Below are positions 40,530-49,065 of a stretch of DNA of 64,000 bases, one piece after another. Where the stretch lies: NCBI RefSeq assembly GCF_903915725.1, contig NZ_CAIWTY010000090.1, positions 62,001-126,000 of the forward strand. Reading direction: 5' to 3'. How positions within the stretch are numbered: the stretch's first letter is position 1; each line of letters begins with the position of its first letter. The position numbers were made by a program, and so were the translations under genes. The stretch comes from an uncultured Rhodopila sp. GTDB lineage: Bacteria; Pseudomonadota; Alphaproteobacteria; Acetobacterales; Acetobacteraceae. The notes beneath the pieces were generated by a model. It was given only the letters and a program-made list of their open reading frames with translations. It searched no databases and was not told the DNA's origin.

Positions 40530-40638
40530 GCCCCTAACCTCAGGCGAGTGGTGGCTCTTTCCAGCCGATTAGCAATAAACGGCACCATACACCCCATTCC
40601 CATCGACCCCCCCCCCGATCCGCGCTAACACCCGAACC
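40530..40638. other. gap upstream of argS
   Basis: Contains a homopolymer-like C run (40609-40617) immediately before argS. The argS promoter is not obvious here, consistent with argS once being read through from dgt. Confidence 0.3.
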
Positions 40639-42435
40639 ATGAACGCCACCGACCTCTACGCTCACCTCCGCCAGACCGTCCTTACCGCCCTGGCACAAAT
40701 CATCCCCGACCTCCCGGCGGACATCGCCGCGCGCGTCGAGGTCACCCCCACCCGAGACCCCGCGCACGGCGACATGGCCACCAACGCCGCCATGGTCTCG
40801 GCCAAGGCCGCCCGCCAGCCCCCCGCCAAGATCGCCGCCGCCCTGGTCCAGCACCTCGCCGCCGCCCCCGAGATCGCCGCGGCCGAGACCGCCGGCCCGG
40901 GCTTCGTCAACCTCCGCCTCCACCCGCAGACCTTCCGCGCCCTGCTGCCGATCATCCTGGCCAACGGCGAAGCCTATGGAGACGCCACCGCCGGCACGGG
41001 CACGGGCACGAAAATCAACCTCGAGTATGTCTCCGCCAACCCCACCGGCCCGATGCATATCGGCCATTGCCGCGGCGCCGTCGTCGGCGACGCCCTCGCC
41101 AACCTGCTGACCAAGGCCGGCTACACCGTCACCAAAGAGTACTACATCAACGACGCGGGTGCCCAGGTCGTCGCCCTCGCCTGGGCCGCCTACTGGCGCT
41201 ACCTCCAGGCCATCGGCACCCCGCTCACCGAGGAAGAATTCGCCGCCGAAGTCCCCGGTGGCCTGCAATACAAAGGCGACTACCTCATCCCCGTCGGCGA
41301 AATGCTGAAAGCCACCCACGGCACCGCCCTCGCCACCGAAGCCAAAGGCATCGCCGCCCCGGAAACCTGGCTCGACACCGTCAAGGACACCACAATCGCC
41401 GCCATGATGACTGAGGTCCGCGAAGACCTCCGCCTGCTCGGCGTCCAGCAGGACATTTTCACGTCTGAGCGTGCCCTGGTGGCCTCCGGCGCGGCCGACA
41501 CCGTCATCGCGAAGCTGCAAGCCGACGGACTGATCTACGAAGGCGTGCTGGAGCCGCCCAAGGGCAAGACCCCCGACGACTGGGAACCCCGCCCGCAGAC
41601 CCTCTTCCGGTCCACCAACTTCGGCGACGATGTCGATCGCCCGCTGCGCAAGTCCGACGGCAGCAACACCTACTTCGCCAACGACATCGCCTACCACGCC
41701 GACAAGATCGGCCGCGGCTACAACGAACTGATCGACGTCCTCGGCGCCGATCACGGCGGTTACGTGCCGCGCATGAAGGCCGCGGTGAAGGCACTGTCAC
41801 ACGATGCCGTGAAGTTCGACGCCGTTCTTTGCCAGATCGTTCACATCCTCAAGGGCGGTGTCCCGCTCAAAATGTCCAAGCGCGCCGGCAGCTACGTCAC
41901 CCTGCGCGACCTGCTGGAGGAAGTCGGCAAGGACGCCGTCCGCTTCACCATGCTGACCCGCAAGGCCGACGCGCAGATGGAGTTCGACCTCGACCAGGTG
42001 CTGGCCACCACCCGCGAAAACCCTGTGTTCTACGTGCAATATGCGCACGCTCGCTGCCGCTCCGTGCTGCGCGCCGCCGCCGAGATGTTCCCGGGCGCCG
42101 CGTTGACCGACGCCGACCTGTCCACCACGAACGTAGATACGCTGGACGGCGAACCGGAGCTGACCCTGATCCGCCGCCTCGCGCTCTGGCCGCGCACCGT
42201 CGAAAGCGCGGCTTCTGCAAGGGAACCGCATCGAATTGCATTTTTTCTCTATGACTTGGCGGCCGACTTTCATATGCTGTGGAACCGAGGCAAGGACGAT
42301 GCGACGCTTCGATTCCTCCAGGCCGACCAGCCCGCGGCGACGCGGGCGCGGCTCGCCCTGGTGGCGGCGACGGCTGTCGTCATTCGATCCGGTCTCGCAG
42401 TGATGGGCGTCACTCCAGTGGAAGAAATGCGCTGA
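40639..42435 (+). CDS. argS: arginyl-tRNA synthetase
   Basis: A 598-aa class I synthetase. The N-terminal Add1 domain, the HIGH-type motif in SANPTGPMHIGHCRGAVVGD (about 133-152), the KMSKR loop (LKMSKRAGSYVTLRDLL, about 411-427) and the DALR anticodon-binding C-terminus are all present. It charges tRNA(Arg). It opens a rightward block of six tightly spaced genes (SPOR, nagZ, protease, scpA, scpB). The 5' end is extraordinarily C-rich at third positions. Confidence 0.95.
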   Translation: MNATDLYAHLRQTVLTALAQIIPDLPADIAARVEVTPTRDPAHGDMATNAAMVSAKAARQPPAKIAAALVQHLAAAPEIAAAETAGPGFVNLRLHPQTFRALLPIILANGEAYGDATAGTGTGTKINLEYVSANPTGPMHIGHCRGAVVGDALANLLTKAGYTVTKEYYINDAGAQVVALAWAAYWRYLQAIGTPLTEEEFAAEVPGGLQYKGDYLIPVGEMLKATHGTALATEAKGIAAPETWLDTVKDTTIAAMMTEVREDLRLLGVQQDIFTSERALVASGAADTVIAKLQADGLIYEGVLEPPKGKTPDDWEPRPQTLFRSTNFGDDVDRPLRKSDGSNTYFANDIAYHADKIGRGYNELIDVLGADHGGYVPRMKAAVKALSHDAVKFDAVLCQIVHILKGGVPLKMSKRAGSYVTLRDLLEEVGKDAVRFTMLTRKADAQMEFDLDQVLATTRENPVFYVQYAHARCRSVLRAAAEMFPGAALTDADLSTTNVDTLDGEPELTLIRRLALWPRTVESAASAREPHRIAFFLYDLAADFHMLWNRGKDDATLRFLQADQPAATRARLALVAATAVVIRSGLAVMGVTPVEEMR

Positions 42436-42483
42436 CCTCCGGTTTTCCCGCCGGCGGGTCGCCGAGCGGGAAAGAGCAAGACA

Positions 42484-43257
42484 GTGTCGGACGATTTAAG
42501 CATCCCCAACCCCGGTTACCGCGCCGCCCGTGTCGGCCGCTACGGTGCCGGCCAGCGTGTCAAATCCGGCGGCATGGACCCCGATATGCGCCGCATGGCG
42601 ATATTCGCGGGCGGCATCGGCACGGTGCTGGTGCTGCTGATTGGCGCCTCCGCCCTCACCAGCCGGCATAGCGGCGAAACCCCGGTGGTTACCGCCGATA
42701 CGCGTCCGATACGCGTGAAGCCGGAGAACCCCGGCGGGATGAAGATCGATGGCGCCGAGAACGACGTGTTTTCCGCCGGTGCCGACACCGGCAACGCGAA
42801 GCTGGCGCCCGCGGCCGAAACACCGGATACCAAGGCGTGGCGCTCCGCCGCCGCCTCGCCTGCCCCCGCCGCGGCAGAAGCCCCGGCACCCGCAGCCCTG
42901 ACGCCCCCGGCCGCTGCGCCGCAGAAAGCCGCCGCGCTGCCAGTCGTAGCCAAGCCGCAGGTCGCGCCGCCCGCGCCGACAAAGCTTCCGGTCGCCGCCG
43001 CAACCTCCGGCCACGCGGCCACCGTCCAACTCGCCGCGCTGGCGTCGGAAGAAGCCGCCAAGGGCGAGTGGCAGGCGCTGTCCAAGCGCATGCCGGACCT
43101 GCTGGTCGGCCACCAGCCGAGCTACTCCCGCACCGAGCACGACGGCCATACCTTCTGGCGCGTGCGGACCTCGGGCTTCTCCGATGCCGCCCAGGCACGG
43201 GGGTTCTGCGATAAGGTGCGGGCAAAGGGCCTCGTCTGCTCGGTCACGGAATCCTGA
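42484..43257 (+). CDS. SPOR-domain membrane protein
   Basis: A 257-aa protein with a cytoplasmic N-terminus, one helix at about 40-57 (IFAGGIGTVLVLLIGASA), a long Ala/Pro-rich periplasmic linker (about 95-175) and a C-terminal SPOR domain (about 178-257; VQLAALASEEAAKGEWQAL, FWRVRTSGFSDAAQARGFC). SPOR domains bind denuded septal peptidoglycan. GTG 42484 is preceded by GGGAAAGAG. Between argS and nagZ, as in other Alphaproteobacteria. Confidence 0.88.
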   Translation: MSDDLSIPNPGYRAARVGRYGAGQRVKSGGMDPDMRRMAIFAGGIGTVLVLLIGASALTSRHSGETPVVTADTRPIRVKPENPGGMKIDGAENDVFSAGADTGNAKLAPAAETPDTKAWRSAAASPAPAAAEAPAPAALTPPAAAPQKAAALPVVAKPQVAPPAPTKLPVAAATSGHAATVQLAALASEEAAKGEWQALSKRMPDLLVGHQPSYSRTEHDGHTFWRVRTSGFSDAAQARGFCDKVRAKGLVCSVTES

Positions 43258-43258
43258 G

Positions 43259-44257
43259 CTGGTCGCCAAAGCCGCCATCCTCGGCATCGCCGGACCTGTT
43301 CTGCTGGCGGAGGAGGCTGCCCTGTTCCGGGCGTTTCCGCCCGCCGGGATCATCCTGTTTGGCCGCAATGTCGAGGACCCGGACCAGCTCGCCCGCCTGA
43401 TCGCCGAGCTGCGGGCCGTGCTGCCTGCCGATGCCGACCTGATGGTGGATCAGGAAGGCGGCCGGGTCGCCCGCCTGCGCCCACCGCACTGGTGCGCCCA
43501 TCCGCCTGCCGCCGCACTCGGGCGGCTGTTCGAAGCCAACCCCGGGGCGGGCCTGCGCGCGGCTTGGCTGACCGGCGCTTTGATCGGCCTGGATTGCCGG
43601 GGCGCCGGGTTCACCATCGCCGCGGCCCCGGTTCTCGATCTCTTTATCCCCGGCGCGCATGACGTCATCGGTGACCGCGCCTACGCGGCGCACCCGGCGG
43701 CAGTCGCCCGCCTCGGCCGGGCGGTGGCCAACGGATTGCTGGCCGCGGGCGTGCTGCCCGTCGGCAAGCACGCTCCCGGGCACGGCAGGGCGCGGGTGGA
43801 CAGTCACCTTACGCTGCCCCGCGTGCCGGAAGCCGACCTGGAAGCCGATTTTCGCCCTTTCACGCTGAATGCTGACCTGCCATGGTTGATGACAGCCCAT
43901 ATCGTTTATGCGGCGCTTGATCCGAACGCCGCAGCGACGATGTCCAGCGTCATCATACGCGACATCATTCGCGGACGGTTCGGCTTCGAAGGAGTGTTGG
44001 TGACCGACGATCTGGCTATGAAGGCTCTGTCCGGCGCCCCGGCCGATCTGGCGGCTCAGGCGCTCGCGGCCGGCTGCGACATCGCGCTTTATTGCAGCGG
44101 CGACTTTCCGGCCAACGAGGCCTTGCTGAGCGCCTGTCCGGCGTTGACACCGGGAGCGCAAGCACGGCTGGATGCCGGCCGAACCCGCGTGGCAGCCAGC
44201 CGGCTGATTCTGGCGGGGACGCCCCTGGCCGACGAACGCGCGCGGCTGCTTTCGTGA
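43259..44257 (+). CDS. nagZ: beta-N-acetylhexosaminidase (glycoside hydrolase family 3)
   Basis: A 332-aa NagZ that trims GlcNAc from muropeptides during wall recycling. Family features: ILGIAGPVL, DQEGGRVARL, the His/Asp loop KHAPGHGRARVDSH and the nucleophile Asp in LVTDDLAMKAL. No ATG, GTG or TTG lies at the expected start; CTG 43259 (LVAKAAILGIAG) directly after the SPOR stop fits family length. The only standard start is ATG 43184, inside the upstream gene. Pro replaced by Ala in KHxPGHG is unusual. Confidence 0.85.
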   Translation: MVAKAAILGIAGPVLLAEEAALFRAFPPAGIILFGRNVEDPDQLARLIAELRAVLPADADLMVDQEGGRVARLRPPHWCAHPPAAALGRLFEANPGAGLRAAWLTGALIGLDCRGAGFTIAAAPVLDLFIPGAHDVIGDRAYAAHPAAVARLGRAVANGLLAAGVLPVGKHAPGHGRARVDSHLTLPRVPEADLEADFRPFTLNADLPWLMTAHIVYAALDPNAAATMSSVIIRDIIRGRFGFEGVLVTDDLAMKALSGAPADLAAQALAAGCDIALYCSGDFPANEALLSACPALTPGAQARLDAGRTRVAASRLILAGTPLADERARLLS

Positions 44258-44964
44258 CGTCCCTGATCTTCAACCTCGCTTTGGCTGTCATCCCGGTGAT
44301 CCTGGCGATCACCCTGCATGAAGCGGCGCACGGCTTCGCTGCCTTGGCATTGGGCGACACCACCGCGCGCGATGCCGGACGGCTGTCGCTGAACCCGATC
44401 CGGCATATCGACCGCATGGGCACCATCATCCTGCCCGGCATCCTGCTGATCAGCCAGCTTGTCTTCCCGCCGCATAAGATCTTTTTCATGTTCGGCTGGG
44501 CCAAGCCGGTGCCGGTATCCGCCTGGAAGTTCCGCGATCCTCGCCGCGGCATGGCGCTGGTGGCGATTGCCGGGCCGCTGATGAACTTTTTCCTCGCGTG
44601 GCTCGGCGCCTTATTGATGCCACTGACTGACGGCCCCGGATTTTGGTCGGCCGCCGGCCAACAGTTTTTGATCTATTTCATGCTGTCGAACATCGTGCTC
44701 GGCCTGTTCAACCTGCTGCCGATACCGCCGCTGGACGGCGGCCGTGTCGCCGTCGGCGTGCTGCCGTTGGCCGTCGCCAGGGTCTGGGCTCAACTCGAGC
44801 GGTTCGGCATCGTCATCGTCCTGCTGGCAGTGTTCATCCTGCCCAGGCTGCTCGGCGTCGATCCGGTGGGCGAGGCGCTGAACCACGTGTTGCCCTGGGC
44901 CTTCCGCACCATCTTCTGGCTGGCGGGCCAAGACATCGGCGGGCTGGATGGAAACACCATCTGA
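44254..44964 (+). CDS. M50-family (site-2 protease-like) membrane metalloprotease
   Basis: A 236-aa multi-spanning protein of the short site-2 protease group without PDZ. Zinc ligands HEAAH at residues 22-26 and the Asp of LLPIPPLDGG (Asp161) are intact; GWAKPVPVSAWKF is a group signature. GTG start overlaps the nagZ stop as GTGA and the end overlaps scpA by 17 bp. Substrate unknown; the position next to scpAB is conserved. Confidence 0.87.
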   Translation: MTSLIFNLALAVIPVILAITLHEAAHGFAALALGDTTARDAGRLSLNPIRHIDRMGTIILPGILLISQLVFPPHKIFFMFGWAKPVPVSAWKFRDPRRGMALVAIAGPLMNFFLAWLGALLMPLTDGPGFWSAAGQQFLIYFMLSNIVLGLFNLLPIPPLDGGRVAVGVLPLAVARVWAQLERFGIVIVLLAVFILPRLLGVDPVGEALNHVLPWAFRTIFWLAGQDIGGLDGNTI

Positions 44965-45745
44965 CATCGCGGCCGCTCTGCCGCCGGAGCCAGCGAACGA
45001 AAACCTCGTCCTCCGGCTGGAGGGGTTCGAGGGTCCGATGGACCTGCTGCTCGACCTCGCTCGTGCGCAGAAGGTCGATCTGGCGAAGATCTCCATCCTG
45101 TCGCTGGTCGATCAGTATCTGGCGGTGATCGAGGGTGCCAAGCGCATCCGCCTTGAACTGGCGGCCGACTGGCTGGTCATGGCGGCCTGGCTGACCTGGC
45201 TGAAATCCCGCCTGCTGGTTCCCGCCGCTGCCAACGACGACCTGGAAGACGGCCTGATGGCCGCCGAGGCGCTGGCCGAGCGCCTGCGGGAGATGAACGT
45301 CATCCGCACCCTGGCGGCCTGGCTGGGCGCGCGGCCGGTGCTCGGCCAGGACGTGTTCGCTCGCGGCGCGCCACAGCGGCATGAGGAATTCGACCGCTCC
45401 CGCATCGTGCTGGAACCCGGCCCGTTCGTCCGCGCCTATCTCCAGGCGATCCAGCGCGGCACCAGGTCGTCCACCTATACGCCGCGCCCGCTCACCCTCT
45501 GGACCGTGCAGGACGCGCTGCGCCGGCTGGCCGATCTCGTCGGCTCCCTGCCGGACTGGAGCACACTGGAAGAGTTCCTGCCGGATCACATGGAAAGCCC
45601 GACCGAACGCCGCGCGGCGCTCGCCAGCACGTTGATGGCCGGCCTGGAGCTGGCGCGCGGGGGCACCGTCCGGCTGCGGCAGGAGGAAGCCTTTGGGCCG
45701 ATCCTGGTGCGGCGGCACGGCGGCGATGTAGAAACGGGTGCATGA
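44948..45745 (+). CDS. scpA: segregation and condensation protein A
   Basis: A 265-aa kleisin. Its N-terminal ENLVLRLEGFEGPMDLLLDLAR signature and the SLVDQYLAVIE, LAADWLVMAAWLTWLKSRLL helices bind the SMC neck; the C-terminal winged helix binds the SMC cap. Together with ScpB and SMC it compacts and segregates the chromosome. It overlaps both neighbours, so translation is coupled. smc is not in the window. Confidence 0.93.
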   Translation: METPSDIAAALPPEPANENLVLRLEGFEGPMDLLLDLARAQKVDLAKISILSLVDQYLAVIEGAKRIRLELAADWLVMAAWLTWLKSRLLVPAAANDDLEDGLMAAEALAERLREMNVIRTLAAWLGARPVLGQDVFARGAPQRHEEFDRSRIVLEPGPFVRAYLQAIQRGTRSSTYTPRPLTLWTVQDALRRLADLVGSLPDWSTLEEFLPDHMESPTERRAALASTLMAGLELARGGTVRLRQEEAFGPILVRRHGGDVETGA

Positions 45746-46395
45746 GCGACGAACCCGAACAGCCACCGGTACCGCCAGAGCCCGACGAACCACCCGCGCC
45801 GGTCAGGACGCGGGAGCCGGACGAGGACTCGGTGCGCCTCGCCGAGGCGATGATCTTCGCCAGCGCGGAACCGGTCAGCGCCCGCAGCCTGACCAAGGTG
45901 CTGCCGGACGACATCGACGCGGACGCAGTGCTGGCGCTGCTGCGGGACCGCTATGCAGGGCACGGGGTGGAACTGGTGGAAGCCGGCAACGGGTTCATGT
46001 TCCGTACCGCGCTCGATCTGGCACCGAAACTGCGCAAGGTCATCGACGTGCCGCGCCGGCTGCCGCGCGTGGCGCTGGAGACGCTGGCGATCATCGCCTA
46101 CCACCAGCCGATGACGCGGCCGGAGATCGAGCATATCCGCGGCACGGCGCTGTCGCAGCAGACGCTCGACGCGCTGCTGGAGCTGAATTTGATCGCGCCG
46201 AAAGGGCGGCGGGAGACGCCCGGGCGTCCGACTCTGTGGGGCACCACGCCGGAGTTCCTGGCGCATTTCGGACTGACGGATCTGCGCCAACTGCCGAGGC
46301 GGGAGGATCTGCTGCTAGAGACGGCGCCGCCGAAAGCAAAGCCGGATGTGCTGCCCGCCGATTTGCAACCGCCATCTGAGGAGAAGCCCGCCTGA
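45742..46395 (+). CDS. scpB: segregation and condensation protein B
   Basis: A 217-aa double winged-helix partner of ScpA. Core motifs: LAEAMIFASAEPVSARSL, RVALETLAIIAYHQPMTRPEIEHIRG and the C-terminal RRETPGRPTLWGTTPEFL. ATG overlaps the scpA stop as ATGA. In many relatives tatA/tatB/tatC follow; here a convergent cNMP-binding gene comes next, so the block ends at scpB. Confidence 0.93.
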   Translation: MSDEPEQPPVPPEPDEPPAPVRTREPDEDSVRLAEAMIFASAEPVSARSLTKVLPDDIDADAVLALLRDRYAGHGVELVEAGNGFMFRTALDLAPKLRKVIDVPRRLPRVALETLAIIAYHQPMTRPEIEHIRGTALSQQTLDALLELNLIAPKGRRETPGRPTLWGTTPEFLAHFGLTDLRQLPRREDLLLETAPPKAKPDVLPADLQPPSEEKPA

Positions 46396-46408
46396 TCGGC
46401 GAAGTCTT

Positions 46409-46427
46409 CCCCCTCCGGGCGGGGTTT
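46409..46427. terminator. short GC stem with T run after scpB
   Basis: CCCC (46409-46412) can pair with GGGG (46421-46424) followed by TTT, between the convergent scpB and cNMP-binding genes. The stem is short. Confidence 0.3.
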
Positions 46428-46800
46428 ATAACGCGGCGCTGGCGATGCGCAGATGGCGTGCCATCTGTTCCATGACGTACCAGACGAAGTTCGGCATTTC
46501 CTCCATCATATAGCGGAACTTCTTCTGGTCGATCAGCGCAAGATTGCAGTCGTCTCCGGCGTGAGCGGCAACGCCTCTAGGCTCCCCGTCCAGGAACGAA
46601 ACAAAACCGAACGCGTCGCCGGCATACATGGTTTCGATCACTCGGCGCTGCTTCGTCAGGTCCACCGAACCGCTCAGGATCACATACATCAGTCCCGCGG
46701 CATCGCCCTCGCGGAAGATCGTGTCACTGGCTGCATAGCGGACGACCGTTCCGACGGACCGTGCGAAGTCGCGAAAATCAATTTTTGCAATTGCCGGCAT
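46426..46800 (-). CDS. single-domain cyclic nucleotide-binding protein
   Basis: A 124-aa protein consisting only of a cNMP-binding beta-roll (IFREGDAAGLMYVILSGSVDL, AGDAFGFVSFLDGEPRGVAA) with a C-terminal helix; there is no HTH, so it is not a CRP-type regulator itself. It may sense cAMP or c-di-GMP and bind a partner, or serve as a regulatory subunit. It stands alone with a 194-bp upstream gap. Confidence 0.8.
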   Translation of the reverse strand: MPAIAKIDFRDFARSVGTVVRYAASDTIFREGDAAGLMYVILSGSVDLTKQRRVIETMYAGDAFGFVSFLDGEPRGVAAHAGDDCNLALIDQKKFRYMMEEMPNFVWYVMEQMARHLRIASAAL

Positions 46801-46994
46801 GAGTTCGCCCTCGTGAATGACATTTCCATGACATTCATCGCTGCAAATGGTGTCAATTCAAATCGTCGGTGGCACCCTCAACCCGGCTTGCGTCAGAAGT
46901 CGCCTCGAGTGTTTTGGCTTTGCATTTTCCGTGCATTCGCACGATTTTGCACCGCACTGCGGAACGGTGATAGCTTTGGCGCGTCGCTGCGTCG

Positions 46995-47774
46995 CTAAAA
47001 CGGAATTTCCACCTCCAGCCGCCAGCGCAGCGTCCCCTGCGGGCTGGACTGTGTCGCACCGAACAGCCAGCCAATTTCGTATTTCAGCTTGCCGGCATGG
47101 CCAAGTCCCAATTGATCCAACCGCAACGAGCCGATCGCCACCGGCCCGACCAGCAACTCCTGCTGCCCGAGCGCCGGGCTTCGGCCGAGCGTTCCGGTGT
47201 CGCCATAAATCTCGATCGCCGGGGACAGCGGCGCCCACAGGTTCCACCGGCTCTGCCAGGCATAGCTGAAATCCAGGCCGCTGCTGGTCTGGTCCGGACC
47301 TAGTTGCCGCGTCAGGAACAGGTTCACGGTATGCGTGAACTGGCCGATGTCCTTGGCGATCAACGGCCCGAACGTCACCTCGTTCGGACCGGCATTGTGG
47401 CCCGTGGTCATCGTCTGGCCGTATTCGAAATAGAAGCCGAAGTCGGCGAAGTATTCGCCCGGCTCGGTCAATTGGAAGGTGTTTTCCGTCACCAGCTGGG
47501 TGAACAGCGTTGGCTCGTTGAAACCCGGGTCGCGATCCCAGCCGAATTCGATTTCGCTGTGCCACCAGGGCGTCAGGCCGGTGCCGAGCTCCAGCGTATA
47601 GCTCGTCGCACCGTTGTTGGACGGCAGATGGTCGAACTGGGCGTCGCCGTTATGCTCGATTTCCAGCTCGCCGTAGTCGATTTCATAGGGAGAAAAGATG
47701 TGGAAGTCGGCGCGGGCCGGCATCGGCGCCAGCAATGCCAGCGCCGCGGCCACGCTCAGCGCAAGTCGGATCAT
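46995..47774 (-). CDS. predicted outer-membrane/periplasmic beta-barrel protein linked to iron permease
   Basis: A 259-aa protein with a clear signal peptide (AAALALLAPMPARA, cleavage near residue 22). The mature part is rich in alternating aromatic/polar strands (TSYTLELGTGLTPWWHSEIEFGW, FADFGFYFEYGQT) and ends in Phe (LEVEIPF), the usual C-terminal signature of outer-membrane barrels. Its ATG overlaps the FTR1 gene stop by 4 bp, so a role in metal uptake or sensing with that permease is likely. Confidence 0.65.
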   Translation of the reverse strand: MIRLALSVAAALALLAPMPARADFHIFSPYEIDYGELEIEHNGDAQFDHLPSNNGATSYTLELGTGLTPWWHSEIEFGWDRDPGFNEPTLFTQLVTENTFQLTEPGEYFADFGFYFEYGQTMTTGHNAGPNEVTFGPLIAKDIGQFTHTVNLFLTRQLGPDQTSSGLDFSYAWQSRWNLWAPLSPAIEIYGDTGTLGRSPALGQQELLVGPVAIGSLRLDQLGLGHAGKLKYEIGWLFGATQSSPQGTLRWRLEVEIPF

Positions 47775-48904
47775 TTCACTACCAGCACGCCCTGTGCGGT
47801 ATCCTGATGGTAGTCACCGAAGAACTTATACTCGCCGGGATCGAGCGGTCCGAGGAACACCGTGATCGTCTGCCCCGGCATAACCAGTTTCTCCCGGTTG
47901 AGCATCGTGCTTTCGAATTCATCGGCGGTGTCATCGGTGTTCTTCACCAAAAGCCTGAACTTCGCATTGGCGGGCACCTCGATCCGCTCCGGCTGGAAGC
48001 GGTGATTGTGGAACACCAGCACCGGCAGATCCTCGGCACGGGCACTCGGCGCCCCTGCCAGCACCAGGGTCAGCACTGCGGCCACGGCCAGCGGCCTGAC
48101 GCGGGGCCGGCTAATGGCGCGGGACGCCACCACCAACACCAGCAGCGTCGTCAGCCACGCAACGAACTGGATGCCCGAGGGACGCGCCGAATAGCCGACA
48201 AGGGCATGCAGCGCGCGTCCGACCAGAGTGTCATCCGCCAGCAGGGCGCTGCTGTCCCACAGATGCTCGCCCCAACCCGGCAGCAAGTCGGCGCCATGCA
48301 GGACCGCGGCGGCCTGACCGGCCATGCCGGCGGCGAGCAGCGCGATCAGGCCGTTGGTGACGCTGAACAACCGGTGCAACGGAATGGCGACGAGGCCGCG
48401 ATACAACAGCCAGGAGAGCAGCGCCGCCAGGGCGAGCCCGGCCACGCCGCCGCCGAACAGCGACAGGGCGCTTGCCTGAGACCCGACGACGATGCCGTAC
48501 AGAAACAACACGACCTCCGCGCCCTCCCGCATCACCGCGACGGCGACGACGGTCGCCAGGGCGGCCAGCGAGCGCTGCCCAAGCTTCACGGCCTGGCCGA
48601 CTTCGCGCATTTCGGCGACCATGGCGCGGGCGTGGCGCGACATCCACAGGATGTGCCAGCTCAGCATGACGACAGCGAAGCACAGGATCGAGGCGGTGAA
48701 GATTTCCTGGCCGGTGCCCTCGAACGCGTCCGACAAGGCGGCGGCGAAGACTGCAACCAGGCTGGCGCCGAGCACGCCCGCCCCGACGCCGCCGGCGATC
48801 CATCGGCCACGGCCGCGGACGCCTTCGGTCGCCGCCAGGACGATGCCGACGATCAGGCCGGCCTCCATGGCCTCCCGGAAGACGATGATCAAGCTGACGA
48901 GCAT
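47771..48904 (-). CDS. FTR1-family iron permease fused to a cupredoxin-like domain
   Basis: A 377-aa membrane protein. Two FTR1 iron motifs are present: FREAMEAG at residues 9-16 and MREGAEVVLF near 125. About seven helices run to residue 260. A signal-like helix (about 262-285) leads into a periplasmic cupredoxin-type domain (about 287-377) with FHNHRFQPERIEVPA and GEYKFFGDYH. The usual separate EfeO/P19-type partner seems to be fused here. Copper ligands are only partly visible (His and Asp, no clear Cys-Met set). Confidence 0.82.
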   Translation of the reverse strand: MLVSLIIVFREAMEAGLIVGIVLAATEGVRGRGRWIAGGVGAGVLGASLVAVFAAALSDAFEGTGQEIFTASILCFAVVMLSWHILWMSRHARAMVAEMREVGQAVKLGQRSLAALATVVAVAVMREGAEVVLFLYGIVVGSQASALSLFGGGVAGLALAALLSWLLYRGLVAIPLHRLFSVTNGLIALLAAGMAGQAAAVLHGADLLPGWGEHLWDSSALLADDTLVGRALHALVGYSARPSGIQFVAWLTTLLVLVVASRAISRPRVRPLAVAAVLTLVLAGAPSARAEDLPVLVFHNHRFQPERIEVPANAKFRLLVKNTDDTADEFESTMLNREKLVMPGQTITVFLGPLDPGEYKFFGDYHQDTAQGVLVVK

Positions 48905-49028
48905 GCAGGCGTTCCTAGATGTGCAATTGCGAGTGGTTCGCATCTCGGCCGCTGATACAACAGCCTGTGCGAAGAGTGCAAGGGACTCGTGCAGCCCGGC
49001 TCACCCGTCGGAAACAGATTGCCACCGG

Positions 49029-49059
49029 TTGACACGCGGTGTCGGTGCGATGCGATAAT
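49029..49059 (+). promoter_or_regulatory. sigma-70-type promoter for the DUF2235 gene
   Basis: TTGACA (49029-49034) and GATAAT (49054-49059) are separated by 19 bp. The predicted start of transcription, about 7 nt after the -10 box, coincides with the ATG at 49066, so the mRNA may be leaderless. Confidence 0.5.
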
Positions 49060-49065
49060 GGTGCC

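Noticed and set aside
40222-40572. 116-codon plus-strand ORF before argS
   Set aside because: Cys- and Ser-rich translation without domain; the opposite strand carries a more protein-like 58-aa frame with better start and overlap pattern.
40540-41754. 404-codon minus-strand frame rich in Gly, Asp and Val
   Set aside because: Antisense of the extremely C-rich 5' part of argS; the regular GGG/GAC pattern is the complement of third-position C.
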